Part shown: piece after piece, positions 49,965 through 61,150 of the stretch
Position numbering within the stretch: the stretch's first letter is position 1
How the letters are laid out: every line of letters starts with the position of its first letter
Assembly: GCA_946122785.1 (NCBI GenBank)
Contig: CAMGYJ010000005.1
Location: 60,648,200 to 60,712,199 of the forward strand
Source: Linum tenue
Taxonomy: Eukaryota; Streptophyta; Magnoliopsida; Malpighiales; Linaceae
DNA: 64,000 nt
Reading direction: 5' to 3'
Made by a program: the position numbers and the translations under genes
Notes under the pieces: model-generated
The model's input: the letters and a program-made list of their open reading frames with translations, nothing else
Database searches by the model: none
Told to the model about the DNA's origin: nothing

Positions 49965-50639
49965 AGTGTGGTAATCTCAATATATATTCTCAAAGAAGGG
50001 GAAACAGAAGGAGGAAGAGGGAAAAAAACTTGTCTTCTGTCTCCTGTCATTTACTCCTCCGCAATGAAGAACACCGAATGCAAAAAGAAAGAAAAAGAGG
50101 AAGAAGATCGGAATTAATTCACAAACAAATACTAAAACACAAAAGATGCAAACTCAACTCACCTAGATCTGTCCCCTCTTTGACAATATGGAGCATCATC
50201 GATTTTGAGGCCGATAAAAGAAAAAAACAGAAGGAAGGAGCAGCTTGAGAGTAGAAGGATTTGGAGCCTCACCGAATTTGAAGTGGGAGGCTGCAATTTA
50301 TTCATCGATTGTTGGAGAAAAAAATGAAGAACAAGAGAAGAAATGAGATTTAGATCTGGAAAAAGAATTTTGGAAGAGAGAAAGGAAGAAAGAGAAAAGA
50401 GAGAGGAAGAGAAAAGTATGCTTTTTCTCTTTCATCCATTAAAAGACAACACATATAAATACTGGAAAAAATAAAAAAAAGGAAAGAAATCAAATTTCAA
50501 AAATCGGACAAAAATGCCCCTCCTCACTCCACGTGCAGCCCAACAATATAATAATGCCATCCCTAGATCTACGGTCCAGATTTAATACTGATAGGTCAGT
50601 AACCAATGGTTACTGACCCTATCTGCTGCCCGTGGGTTG

Positions 50640-51131
50640 CGGTTACCAATGGGTAATACCCATCTCGTGCATCTAACATTACAATACCTAAAATTTTACA
50701 TGAAAATTTTCAATTATAACATTAAACGCTCAAACTATATCATGAAATCGACAAAGAAACAATCATTCTTAATATGGCTCACAACATATCCTAAAACAAC
50801 CATTAATCCATAAGATAGAGTACAATGTAATCCAAATTATTATTCTCTGACTCGAATATATCTACTAAGCAATAACTAACTAACAAAATCTTGCTAGCAC
50901 GAGGGAAAAAGTGAAAGAGTGAAGGGAGAGCCGAGGAAAATTAATTACGTTCTGATTTGGGTGGCCACTCAATTGCATTTCTACTAATTATTTTGTAGTT
51001 CCCCTCACTATCATCCATAGATTACTATTTGATCCATTAATTTGATATATGTGAACAAAATTCTTGATGGACGGGTATGAGTATGGCGTGGGGAGGCTAA
51101 AATCATATTCGCCACATACCCTTTCCTTATT
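50640..51131. other. AT-rich spacer without a gene
   Basis: No open frame or repeat structure of note. Confidence 0.4.
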
Positions 51132-52077
51132 GGGGTCGTTTGGATGAATCGATTGAAAGATGACATAATTTGACCAATAGTCTCATTTTACAAATCGAAA
51201 CATTTAAACGAGCCAATTCAAATTGTCTACCCACCATCCCAGACAATTGTAATTGCCTCAAAATGAGTCAATTTGAAATTCTCCAGGTAGAATTGATTGA
51301 TCTAAATTTTGTTGCCAAATGGATCAATTTGACCAGATTGTCTCAAACTAAAATAATTTGGTGAAATTTATCCGTTAGAATATCTCATCCAAGCCCGTTA
51401 GAATGCCTCATCCAACTGACCCCTTTATTTATGTTTTCTACCATTCCTCCTCCCTCACTCTGCTGAAAACTCCAAACCATGTCCGCCGATTCCAGCCAAT
51501 CTCCTCTGATTTCCTCCGCTCGATTTTGACAACCCATGCCGCCACCGCCTTGCTCGCCGCCAAATGCTAGTCTTTTATCGGAAGGCAAGCTCGAGATCCA
51601 GAGCGACCTTGACTCTAACTTCGCCGGGCTCAACCGCCACATCAACAATGCGTGAGATTCTCATTTGTAACGGGATCCTCCATGATGCCATTTATGAATC
51701 CTCTTACGAGTGCAACGTTGTTCAAGCCCAGTCCAGTAACTTGTCGACCTGTCTCCAGATCTAGTGCGCCAAGTCAAGGAACTAGACAATAGACTCAACT
51801 CATGGGAGAATAAACCAATTATTAGCTTTTACAAATTGTTTATTTTTAAATGAGTTTCTGATTTTATTGTTGAATCAATCTTCTTGATTTTTTCATTTGA
51901 ATCTTTGTTTACTTGCTTTCTTTACATAATACCTTTTGCCAATTGTCTCGTGTGTTTCTTGGTGCTTTGATTTTGATTTCCAAGGGTTATGCTCACGGGG
52001 AGAAGAGCAAGGGTGGAGAAGTCTTCGTCGACAAAGAACTCTGGTGGCAGTAGTTGTGGAGAAGATGTGTGTTGTTC

Positions 52078-53756
52078 TTAGGGGTCGTTTGGATTAGAGT
52101 TTTCTATGAGGGATTTTAACACAATCACTTACAATGAGAGATTTTAATAGAATCACCCGTTTAGAAAAGATCTAAACGATTAGAGATTTTAAACATTAGT
52201 AAATTCAGAAACCCTCAATTGTGGGATTTAAAAATAGATGATAATCATAAGCTATTTGTAAATCTCTCATTTTTATTCCCTTCTTTCCAATACTTACCCT
52301 CGTCCCTACTTTCGTCTTCCGTCTTCCTTTTCTCACTCACCACCAGAATTCCCAGTCCCCACCGCTTCCACCACTCCCACACAACACCAGCGAGTGCCTC
52401 CAGCTAATTCTTTCCGGTTGAATCGCATGCCGCCGCAGGAGCCGAACAAGCGATCGAGAACCAAGCGAACCAGATTTCGCTCGACCAGAGGAGAGGCGTA
52501 ATTGAGCGGAGAAGGCAGTAGACGCGACCGGAATTCGATGCTCGCCGAACCAGAATCCTCTTCCACGATCATTCATTCTCCCACCAACCACCAGTCTAGA
52601 CAAAGAAGAAGCTCGTGAGAGCGGTCAAGAACTAGGCAAAGAGATCTGGGTTCGTTCTTTGGGATGGGAACTTCTGGTTTCATTGGGGCAATCTCTGGCA
52701 TGGTGATTTCCGCCGATTTCTGGGCTTGTTCCTCGATTTTCTCCTGATTGCTTGTCGATGATTGGGTGTTCTTTGGGAGGGGCAATTTTTGGGTTCGTTC
52801 CGGCAAATCGGCTACTGAAGAGACAAAGAACCCGATGATGGGAGGGAAAGCGAGGACATGCAGCAGCAGTGAGGGATCCACTGCCCTTTTCCAGCGACAA
52901 TTGCTTCCGCAAACGATTCACATCCTCCCTTCCCATCTTCTTCGATGAGACTTGTCCTTCCAGATCGAAACCGTTTTCTGGTTTCTTTCAATTGATGGTG
53001 TAGATCTGATTGCCTAAATCTTCGATTATTGACGGTGATATGACTGGGCGACGGGGAAATGGATTGCTCTCCGAGCTTCCGTGGGATGCAAGCTTGTCAA
53101 CCCGCGGGTTGACCCGGACCCGGTCGAGCTAGTAAGTCAAGGGTTAATGGGTCAACCGTTTTAGCCCGGTTTGGCCCGGAAATATAGAAAGAGTCATTAT
53201 ATTGCACTTATCCTCATAAATTATATCAAATCTTATCTAACAGTTATAACATATAATATTAAACCAAAATAACATATCGTACTTAGATCCAACATATAGT
53301 GAAAATTCACACACACTTATATAACATAAATATTCAAATGTTCAACTTAGTATTCCAAAGATTGAGTTAGGCGAAAAGAAAAATTGGAAAATAGGCGCAT
53401 TTCGCAAACTAAAGAAAAAATGACACAATTTGACCTCCAACCCGGTACCTAATAGCGGTCGGCCCAGCGGGTGCGTGCGGCCTGTTTTTCTCACCGGGTC
53501 AGGGTCAAATTGGGTCGACCCGTGGGTCAACCCGCGGGTTGACAACCTTGGTGGGATGCCTACGACGTGGAAGACGATGAACAAAGAGGGCAACCTAGAA
53601 ATTTGGCGTTTCTCATTAAAAACCCACATATTTAAACAAACAAAGGATTTGATATAAATCCTTAATCACAAATATCTGGTTTTTTAGTTGAGTGATTTGA
53701 GGCAAAATCTCTCACAAATCTCTCAAATTAAAAACTTGAATCCAAACGACCCCTTA
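52078..53756. mobile_element. Harbinger-type non-autonomous element with TTA duplication
   Basis: The element is 52081-53753. Both ends are ggggtcgtttggatt in inverted orientation, followed by gagagatttt-type repeats, and TTA flanks both sides. There is no transposase. The interior (52280-53080, resuming 53560-53640) is GC-richer and gene-like but unrecognised, and it is interrupted by a smaller MULE at 53090-53550. The shared termini suggest it could be moved by the 44421-48790 transposase. Confidence 0.85.
53081..53559. mobile_element. Small Mutator-type MITE, 9-bp TSD
   Basis: The element is 53090-53550, flanked by GTGGGATGC (53081-53089 and 53551-53559). Its ends carry ttgtcaacccgcgggttgac, itself palindromic around CCGCGG, in inverted orientation. 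461 bp, non-coding. Confidence 0.88.
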
Positions 53757-53979
53757 GTGTATTTTGTTTTTCTTCGCTTCTTCATCGAATTTCTTGATTT
53801 ACGGGGTTTGATTTGGTTTCTATGGAGGCCATGAACTAATTTTTGTTTGAATGATTCTAGGTTGGCTTCCCTAGCTTCTAACTAAAATGGTTGATCTTTG
53901 TTGGTCTGTAATTTTTTGTCCTTCTGGTTACAAAGGGTAAGAGAGGAATTTGGGGCAAATAAGATAGTTCATCATATAA

Positions 53980-54405
53980 TATATTACAGGGCTAATACCA
54001 CTGGGAAACCCGAACTATTAACTTTGTGTCATTTGTGTCCTAAAGTATCTGATATGACATTTGTGTCCTAACCTATTATAATTGTGTGTCATTTATGTCC
54101 TAACGATTTCGTTGACCGTTATAGATAACGGTTGACCAAACGGACATCACATATTTGCTGACGTGGCAAAAAAGTAGATGCCATGTAGATGCCACATCAT
54201 TAAATATTATTTTTGCTCAAAATTTTAATTATTTAAAATATAAAAAAGTAAAAGAAAGCGGCCTAGCTGTCTCCCTCTGCCTCAGTTCTTCAATCCTCAA
54301 CCAAAAGCGGCCCCGCCACCGGAGAAGATGATTCATCTCCGCCTCTGTTCATTGATCCCTCTTGCCTCTATTCTTCGATTGGCCTAGCGCCGCAACCTGC
54401 CACAT

Positions 54406-54450
<45 letters not shown>

Positions 54451-55318
54451 TGGATTTGGCGGTGACGGAGGAAGAAGGGAAGAATGGTCGATGTCAAGAG
54501 GAGGGAGGGTGCGAGAGGCGGATGAAATTGATGAGAGAAGAAAGAGAAGGGGTTCCAGTCTTTGGTGGCCTGTGGCGATGAAGCTAATTTCGAACCAGGT
54601 TGGAGGAAGAAGAAGTTCGATTTCTGAGGATTTATGGTTTGGGTATTCTGTTATTTTGGGTTGCAGCTCGACCCCCTTCCAAATCGCCGACGAGGAGAAA
54701 GGGAGGACCATCGCTTTCAATCAATAAAAATTCAACAGATTTATTGGCGGCGCAATCTCCATCGTCACCAATCCCACCAGATTCTGGGACGCCCAGTCCG
54801 CCTTCAGCGCCTCCCTCGGCTACTCCGCCTAGTCCGATTCCGATGCCTTCAAGCATCGGGCACCCGTTCGGCAAGAAGCTCTTCGGGGAGCACAATCTCA
54901 TCTCCGAGCGAGGGTTGAAGGGAGAGTGAGAAAGAGCGGGGTTGAGTGGAGCGACTCTTTGGTCTTCGTCGATTGCACACCCCCATGGCAAGAAAAGTTT
55001 CTCTAGGTTTCGCCGACAATGGCAGCGGCGCGATGAAGGGTAAGCGGGGTCGAGTGAGGAGAGAGGAGACCAAGAGATTTTTGTTTATTTTATTTTCTGT
55101 TAGTTTATTTATTTTTTTATGAAAAATAAATAATAAAATGTCCACGTCAGATGCCACATAAGCGCTAACTAGAATTTCTGTTAAAAACTAACAACCAACG
55201 CTAGTCAACTCTAACGGAAAAATAGTTTAGGACACAAATGCCATATCAAATACTTTAGGACACAAATGACACAAAGTTAATAGTTTGGGTTTCCTAGTGG
55301 TATTAGCCCTATATTACA
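53980..55318. mobile_element. Mutator-like element, 9-bp TSD, gene-like cargo
   Basis: The element is 53989-55309, flanked by TATATTACA on both sides. Inverted termini start gggctaataccact(g/a)gga and are closely similar for about 100 bp, more weakly to about 230 bp. They include repeated cattTgtgtcctaa units and a gttgaccgtt .. tgacgtggca segment on the left. The GC-richer interior (54250-55070) contains a (CT)n run and a piece reading FWDAQSAFSASLGYS in one frame; it looks like captured exon DNA, but I do not recognise it. No transposase. Confidence 0.9.
54408..54447. repeat. (CT)n microsatellite
   Basis: About 19 uninterrupted CT units inside the MULE. Confidence 0.95.
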
Positions 55319-55463
55319 AACCAAATAAGATAATTTGGGACAAATTTCTAATAAAATTGTATAATTTTTCTAAAATGGGACTTTTAACACAACTTGCCTC
55401 TTTTTAGAAATGCTCTATCAGACTATCCCTATAAAAAAAATGTTCTATCCAAACGACCCCTTA

Positions 55464-56014
55464 GAACTTTTAATAAAGTCAGTTATGGAATATTCATTGA
55501 AATTCGAACTCTCTCATTGATAAGCTTATCAAAGGAAGATATCAACCCAAGTGTTTTATTTTGAAAGCAAAAATGTGATGGGAACCTAGAGGAAAGACCT
55601 CAAGTTCGGATGTCAATGGATGACATGATCAGGGCCTTGAGAACTTCCAACTTTGAATCTTATAGTCATTTTATGGATTGGAATTCCAAAGTTTTCAATC
55701 TTATCACCAAGATTCCAGAACCTGGGGAAAAGACCTTATTGAATTGATGTTGATCACCACTAAAGAACAACAACAGATCATGTCTATTCCTCTTTCTTCC
55801 TCCATACAATAGTATATTCTATGTTGTTCAGGGAGCAAGAATGAAAAATACTCATTTGCTTCGGGATAAATTATGGAACAAAATCAAAATTAAAGAAGAA
55901 ATTTGTGGAAACATAAGTAAGGACTTTTGTTGGAAGAAGTTGGGGAGCTAAATTTACCATGGAAATTTAAGGTGTTCTTCTAGAAGATAGTTCATAATAC
56001 ATAATCGATTGGAG
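55464..56014 (+). pseudogene. LINE remnant, zf-RVT region, left part
   Basis: Heavily stopped LINE sequence. The recognisable end is NISKDFCWKKLG followed by a region equivalent to the 'PWKFKVFFWKIVHN' block of plant LINE zf-RVT modules. It is interrupted by the MULE at 56024-57512. Confidence 0.6.
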
Positions 56015-57521
56015 TAAATATTAGGCAAAATCCATCGGTATATCCAAAACTTTGACGTTTGTGACAATAATATCCACTTTTGGAGAAATACCAATAATAG
56101 CCAGAATTTTGAAAGATTAATGACAAATATAGCCATTTTCGTTACATAATTTGACGGCGTTAGTGACGCCGTTAGTCAAATTAATAGAATGCTTACGTGG
56201 CTGCCAACTCACAGGACACATCATCGACAACTCAACAACACTTTTTACATGGATGCCATGTCATATATTAATTTAAAAATGATAAAAACATCAGAAAATT
56301 TTCACATCCTCTCTCCTCTCCCACCACTCGATTGCGTCGGTGGCCGCCTCCCTTATATCCAACTCTTCCTCTTCTGCGAGTCTGCGACCCCAACCGGAAC
56401 GTCTTCCTCCTTCTACACAACTGTCAACCTTCTCTCCAACTCTTCCTCTTTCCCTATTTCTCACCACCTCTTCCTTCCCTTCTTCGATCCCCTCTCTTCT
56501 CCAACTTCTACCCCCACCTCTGATTTGACTCACCGCCCTCTCACCTATCCAATCGCCTCCAGATCCAATTGCCTCCTCCGCCCCTCAGTGTTGCCGTCTC
56601 CTCCCTCTATCGCCCAAATCTCCACCTCCTCGTAGTCGAAATATCCATCCCCTTCACTCCGCACAAGTGCGAGCCGCCTTCCTGCTCCGTCGAGACCAAT
56701 TCCCAGGATCCCCTCACGTTCTTCCGCGACAGGCGGTGGCGAGAACGAAATGGAGGGAGAAATCCGACTCATTTTCCAACTACCGCACTTCTCACTCTGC
56801 CTCTGCTCAAATCTGAACATCCAGAATCCAATGTGGAGGCCGCTAGGGAAATCTGCCAGCTCGCCAAGAAGATTCCAAAGCGGTCACCATCGCTAAATCG
56901 ACAGCTTCGTCTCCCAATCACACCCATCATCATCTCTCTCCAGATTGAAATTGGATCCACCGATGATTTTGAAGCGGGGGTAGATTGAGAAAATTATTCG
57001 TGGCTTTTGTATGGATTGGATGAAACTATTGAAGATGGTGGTGGTACTGGAGAAAGGATGGATTGATGGCAAAGAGGAGCACTCTTCGTTTACCAGAGCT
57101 TGAGAAGGAAGAGGAAGAAAAAAATCGATCATGGAGAGAGGGAAAGAACGCGATGAAGATGAGCGTCGGTTGGATGAAAGAGAAGGGGAAAGAATCGAGA
57201 AGAGAGAGAACTTGAGATTATCAAGATATTCAAATCGGAGAGCGATGGAGAAGCACTATTTGGTGGAATGTCGCGGGGTTGGGCGCATCTAGTCTAAGAC
57301 CCTCATTGTTAAATTGTTCTATAAAGCTAAGAATCTTGAATGAATTTTTTATTGACTAAAAAATTGACATGTCAGCTTTTCTGTTAGTACAGTCAGTACG
57401 TTAACTAACACCGTCAAACAATTGGACGGAAGTGGCTATTTTTGGTATTTCGCCAAATGTTGCTATATTTGGCCAAACCGTCAAAGTTTTGGCTATACAG
57501 GTGTATTCGGCCTAAATATTA
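56015..57521. mobile_element. Mutator-like element, 9-bp TSD, with a copy of flanking DNA
   Basis: The element is 56024-57512, flanked by TAAATATTA (56015-56023 and 57513-57521). Inverted termini ggcaaaatccatcggtatat / ggccgaatacacctgtatag, with ccaaaactttgacg in both, are similar for over 100 bp. No transposase. The interior at 56290-56990 is pyrimidine-rich and gene-like (VEAAREICQLAKKIPKRS in one frame); its origin is unknown. It includes a 129-bp segment (57217-57345) identical to host DNA at its right border. Confidence 0.9.
57217..57345. repeat. 129-bp perfect copy of the right flank
   Basis: Identical base for base to 57518-57646, starting attatcaagatattcaaat and ending atcttgaatgaat. 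The outer copy overlaps the last four bases of the MULE target duplication; the inner copy lies 167 bp inside the element's right end. Confidence 0.97.
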
Positions 57522-58400
57522 TCAAGATATTCAAATCGGAGAGCGATGGAGAAGCACTATTTGGTGGAATGTCGCGGGGTTGGGCGCATCTAGTCTAAGA
57601 CCCTCATTGTTAAATTGTTCTATAAAGCTAAGAATCTTGAATGAATCGGTTGTTCAAAGTGCTAAAGGAGGCTGACGGAACTTGAGAAATTATGTTCTCT
57701 CCTTTAGTTCTTCTGGAAGAAAAGAAATAGTTTTCTTCTTAACAATAGTCAACAAGGTCTTGGGAGAATGGAAGGTCTTTTCTAGAGCTGACTACCATAT
57801 TGAGGATTTTCTAGAAGTACAAGGAAGGGATAAGGAGCCTTGCCACAGTGCAGGCAAAATAAGATGTAAGTGGACTAAACTATCTATTGGAGTCTTCAAA
57901 TTGAACTTGAATGTTGGCCTTAACAGCAGAGGTGAATTGGGATTAGGATGCTTAATGAGAGATTGGAATTGAAGAGTGATCTTTGCTGGAAAAAAAAAAG
58001 AGTGAAAAGGTGTTGTGGCCGCATGATATTTCAAAAGGGATGGCTATCCTTTTGGCCTACAGAAGGCGATGAAGTCGAGCATAATTCCTATCATGGTTGA
58101 ACATAATGCAAAAACTCAGTGAATTTGTCAAAGGGATAGGCAGATAGCATAACAGAGCTTGATATTGTGTGTAGGAATACCAAAAAGCTTGAGAATTATT
58201 TGAATATTATCAATTGGAGGCTCACATATAGGAAGGAAAACAATGTTGCTTATATGATTTGACTCATCTATTTACCCCTCACCCCATATGTAAGAGAAAA
58301 ATTCTTTAATGATTGTGTTCCTTCTCAAATATTTGATGTTGTAACCCTAGGTCCCTTGATTGATTTCAATGAAATCCCATCAGTTCTTTCTAAATGAGAG
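57513..58400 (+). pseudogene. LINE remnant, right part (zf-RVT end and RNase H)
   Basis: After the MULE the same LINE goes on with an RNase-H-like region: IRCKWTKLSIGVFKLNLNVGL and LGLGCLMRDWN at 57860-57972. It ends with the recognisable tail TPYVRE-like, FNDCVPSQIFDVV and IDFNEIPSVLS (58280-58390). Numerous stops. Confidence 0.7.
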
Positions 58401-60030
58401 ATTATATAACTTATGGCAGGACAATGAATAATATTTTTCAGGATGACAAATAATACCGATGACACCTAAATATGTGTTATTTAGTCCTCATATCTAGGTC
58501 CTTTTTGAGTCATTTCAAGTTTGCATTGGTTGATATGTTGTCAAATATATCCTTATTTCTTTATGCGAAGAATATATTGTTATATTAGGATGTGGTAGAT
58601 GATATGTACAATTAAGGTACCAAAAGGGGCACAAGTGTAGAAAAATGGGCAAAAATGGAGATCATGGCAGAAAGTGCCAAGATTGCAGCCTTGAGTGCCA
58701 GGATCCTAACCATGAACTCTAAAGCCAAGGGTCTGAACTGGAGCACCAAGATCGAGGCCATCAGTGCCAAGATCCCAGCCGCGATCTTCTGCCTCTTGCC
58801 AGTGAACTTGACCTCAAGATCGCAGCCTCAAGTTCAGGGCCACGAACTTTAGAGCCAAAGGTGTGAAATTTCGGAGTAGCTAACACGGGAGAAGTAGAGA
58901 GTCTCTATAGTCGATTCACAAACCTCGTCTTCCAAGTCCGTAACAAAGATCGCGGCCGTGACACCCCGGATCACGCCCGCGATGTTAAGCCGCAAACTCC
59001 ACATATTCCAAGGAGTAAATGGTGACCATAAATATCACAGCCTCTACCCCAAAGATCTCGGTTGCGATCTTCTGCACCTTGCCCTTGAACTTTACCTCAA
59101 GATCACAACCCTCTAGATCATGCCCGCAATCTTTTGCCGCTTGCTCGTGAACTTGCATGTGTCTGCATAATTCTATAAATAGGGGACTCCTTCCTCTGGA
59201 GAAGTTAGCTTTTGGGAGATTTTTTTTATTCTAGAGAGAGAATCTTAAGGAAGGAGAAGAAGAGAAGGAGGAGCTAGAAGGAAGGAGCCATCTCCCCCAT
59301 CAAGTCTTCATAATCATTTTCTTCAATGTTACTCTTCCCTTATTTATGGACTAGTCCTCTAAGGTACTAGGGGTTAAAACCCCCAAACCCTAGATTATGT
59401 TAATGATGTAGATGTATGAATTATGTTAGGGTTTATGAATGAATATGTTTGTCTAGTGATTTTATTGCTTCATTTATGCTTGATTATGCTTGGGTAAGTC
59501 GCCCTACTCTTCCCTATTAGCCTGCAACTGAGCCATCGATAGGCCAGAGTTTTAGGATTAGACTGGGTAGCACCAATTGGTAGATTAAGGGTAGATGATT
59601 GTTTATAGGGTCTTGTAGTGGACGAGGCGAATGTATCCTTGCTATAAGAACGCCTTCCAAGATGATGCTCTAGAGGTTCGCAAAGGCACAAATTTGACTC
59701 TTTAGTATGCACGATAGGTAGAACCTATTGAAATGAGCTAAACTCATAATGCCTACATAAGTGAGCCTTAACTAAGGTGACAATGGGTCTTTGGGGGACA
59801 CACTCAAAGGCATGGGATAACTACAAAGGCCCACAAGATTAGAGAGATCACACACCATATCCGATAAACCTAACATAGTTAGTCATTTGCATGTTAGACC
59901 TAAACTAGGGCGAGAGAGTTACCCCGAGTACCTCTTCTTATCTATAGATCTTTAGTTTAGGAATCATCAACTTCCCACCTGCTATGTAACATGTTGACTA
60001 GATAACGACCGAGGTTCGAGGCTAAGTAGT
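58401..60030 (+). other. LTR-like DNA with a TATA box and GA-rich leader
   Basis: No gene. ctataaatagggg at about 59172, followed by a GA-rich leader (59225-59290) and aaaccctagatt, is the usual look of a plant LTR promoter and R region. Repeats of the gatcgcagcc/gatcgcggcc type occur at 58650-59160. Paired termini were not found. Its junction with the LINE at about 60030 is abrupt. Confidence 0.4.
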
Positions 60031-60040
60031 CTAGGATATC

Positions 60041-61150
60041 GTGAACCTTTGGAATACGACTGAGCCACTTTACTACTACGAGCCGGAGTTTGTGAATGGT
60101 TCGATACGGATTCCACGGGAAGTTGTTGAGGAAGGGGCAAAGCGTTGGGAGAATTGTTTAGTTGGTCAATTCATTGATCGGCCGGCTTCGATATCTTCGA
60201 TAAGGTACTGGGCTAACTGGTTGTGGGGCAAGGAGGGTGTGGTCGAGGCTTCTTGGATGGGCAGAAGGCTGGTGATGTTTCAATTCCCTTCGGCTGAGAT
60301 ATGTCAGTGGGTATTTGAAAACAGACCTTGGCATCACAGGGAAAATCTCTTGTTTCTTCGGAAGTGGGAGCCTGGGATCAGTCCTATGAAGATCGACAAC
60401 ACTGCGCTGCCGCTGTGGATTAAACTCTCAAATCTGCCAATGGAATTAACCTCGAAGGAAGGTTTAGGAAGAGTGGCTAGTTCGCTGGGGAAACCGCTAT
60501 GTATGGATAAATCTACAACCCAGGGTCGTAAAGTAGGGTTTGCCCAAATCTGTGTTGAGGTCAAGGCTACTGCTAAGAAGGTCACGAAGTTGAGTGTTAC
60601 ACCTGATGGTTTGCCAGAGCTCTTTATTGATGTGGTGTATTGCCATATGCCAAAGGTTTGTGAGAAGTGTGGTTGTTTTGGGCATAGCTGTACTAAGGTA
60701 GTGGAAGAACCGCAAAAAGTATGGGTGAAGCATAATCCGTTGATAGGTGAGACTCCATCTAAGAAGGCTTCAAAAATAGAGGTACAAGAAGTGGTAAGTT
60801 CGAACTTGAATTCAGAAGTTGAAGGATTAGTAGCTCATAATAAGGAACAAGAGGTTGCTGAAGTGATGCCAGAGCACAGGGCAGGGAAAGAGATTGCTAT
60901 CACAATGAGTGCGCAAAGTCCTTCTCCAAAGAGTGGCTTAGTGGACAAGGATGGTTTCACTCTGGTTGTCAATAGGAAGCATAAGCAGAAGATATGGGTT
61001 GGCCCGGGGTCTAGTAGCAAGGGGATCCAAAGCTCTACTGATAGAAGTTCAGGGAGTCTGCATCATGCCAATATTAATACTAGGCCTGTCTTGAATTGTC
61101 CTCCATCTCCTCCTAAAGGGACAGGTAGGGGGAGGAAGAGAGGTAAATGA
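60041..61150 (+). CDS. LINE ORF1 (DUF4283 + zinc knuckle), 5'-incomplete
   Basis: Nucleic-acid-binding protein of an L1-type plant LINE. The frame is open from a stop at 60032 (first codon used here is GTG), with no ATG near the expected start, so the N-terminus is probably lost at the junction. DUF4283 runs over roughly residues 25-170 (SIRYWANWLWGKEG, VMFQFPSAEICQWVFENRPW, LRKWEPG, LPLWIKLSNLP, LGRVASSLGKPLCMD). A CX2CX4HX4C-type knuckle follows (CEKCGCFGHSC, about residues 206-216), then a basic, variable tail ending GRGRKRGK. The stop codon overlaps the ORF2 start as ATGA, so ORF2 probably depends on re-initiation. Confidence 0.88.
   Translation: MNLWNTTEPLYYYEPEFVNGSIRIPREVVEEGAKRWENCLVGQFIDRPASISSIRYWANWLWGKEGVVEASWMGRRLVMFQFPSAEICQWVFENRPWHHRENLLFLRKWEPGISPMKIDNTALPLWIKLSNLPMELTSKEGLGRVASSLGKPLCMDKSTTQGRKVGFAQICVEVKATAKKVTKLSVTPDGLPELFIDVVYCHMPKVCEKCGCFGHSCTKVVEEPQKVWVKHNPLIGETPSKKASKIEVQEVVSSNLNSEVEGLVAHNKEQEVAEVMPEHRAGKEIAITMSAQSPSPKSGLVDKDGFTLVVNRKHKQKIWVGPGSSSKGIQSSTDRSSGSLHHANINTRPVLNCPPSPPKGTGRGRKRGK

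Larger units (their letters stand above)
49039..50639. mobile_element. TIR element with a palindrome array, 8-bp duplication
   Basis: The element is about 49047-50631, flanked by GTGGGTTG (49039-49046 and 50632-50639). Ends: gggagcggatcccctcagtaacc on the left; the reverse complement of the right end reads gggcagcagatagggtcagtaacc. It carries no transposase. The interior has palindromic repeat DNA (49400-49980) and GA-rich sequence (50000-50420). An 8-bp duplication fits hAT; 9 bp with one mismatch would fit Mutator. Confidence 0.7.
51132..55460. mobile_element. Possible larger Harbinger-type element containing nested elements
   Basis: The left end ggggtcgtttggatgaatcg and a right end whose complement reads ggggtcgtttggatagaac share the same 14-bp terminus as the Harbinger element at 44421. 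Weak subterminal likeness (agtctcattttaca / agtcccattttag) supports pairing. The right flank is TTA (55461-55463), but the left flank reads ATT, so the pairing is provisional. An alternative is a 0.29-kb MITE ending near 51423. GC-richer gene-like DNA at 51480-51790 (KLEIQSDLDSNFAGLNRHINN in one frame, then a shift) may be captured host sequence of unknown origin. Confidence 0.4.

Noticed and set aside
49775..50050. Heptapeptide-repeat proteins on both strands
   Set aside because: The frames follow automatically from palindromes spaced at 21 bp. There are no start context, flanking domains or codon signs of a gene.
54600..54991. Several overlapping Pro/Ser-rich frames on both strands in the MULE
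   Set aside because: They overlap in conflicting frames with no conserved motif. The interior may be captured exon DNA, but no single frame can be supported.
56189..56988. 148- and 139-codon frames in the MULE interior
   Set aside because: They are pyrimidine-rich, Ser/Pro-rich and overlap one another; nothing recognisable enough to call a gene.
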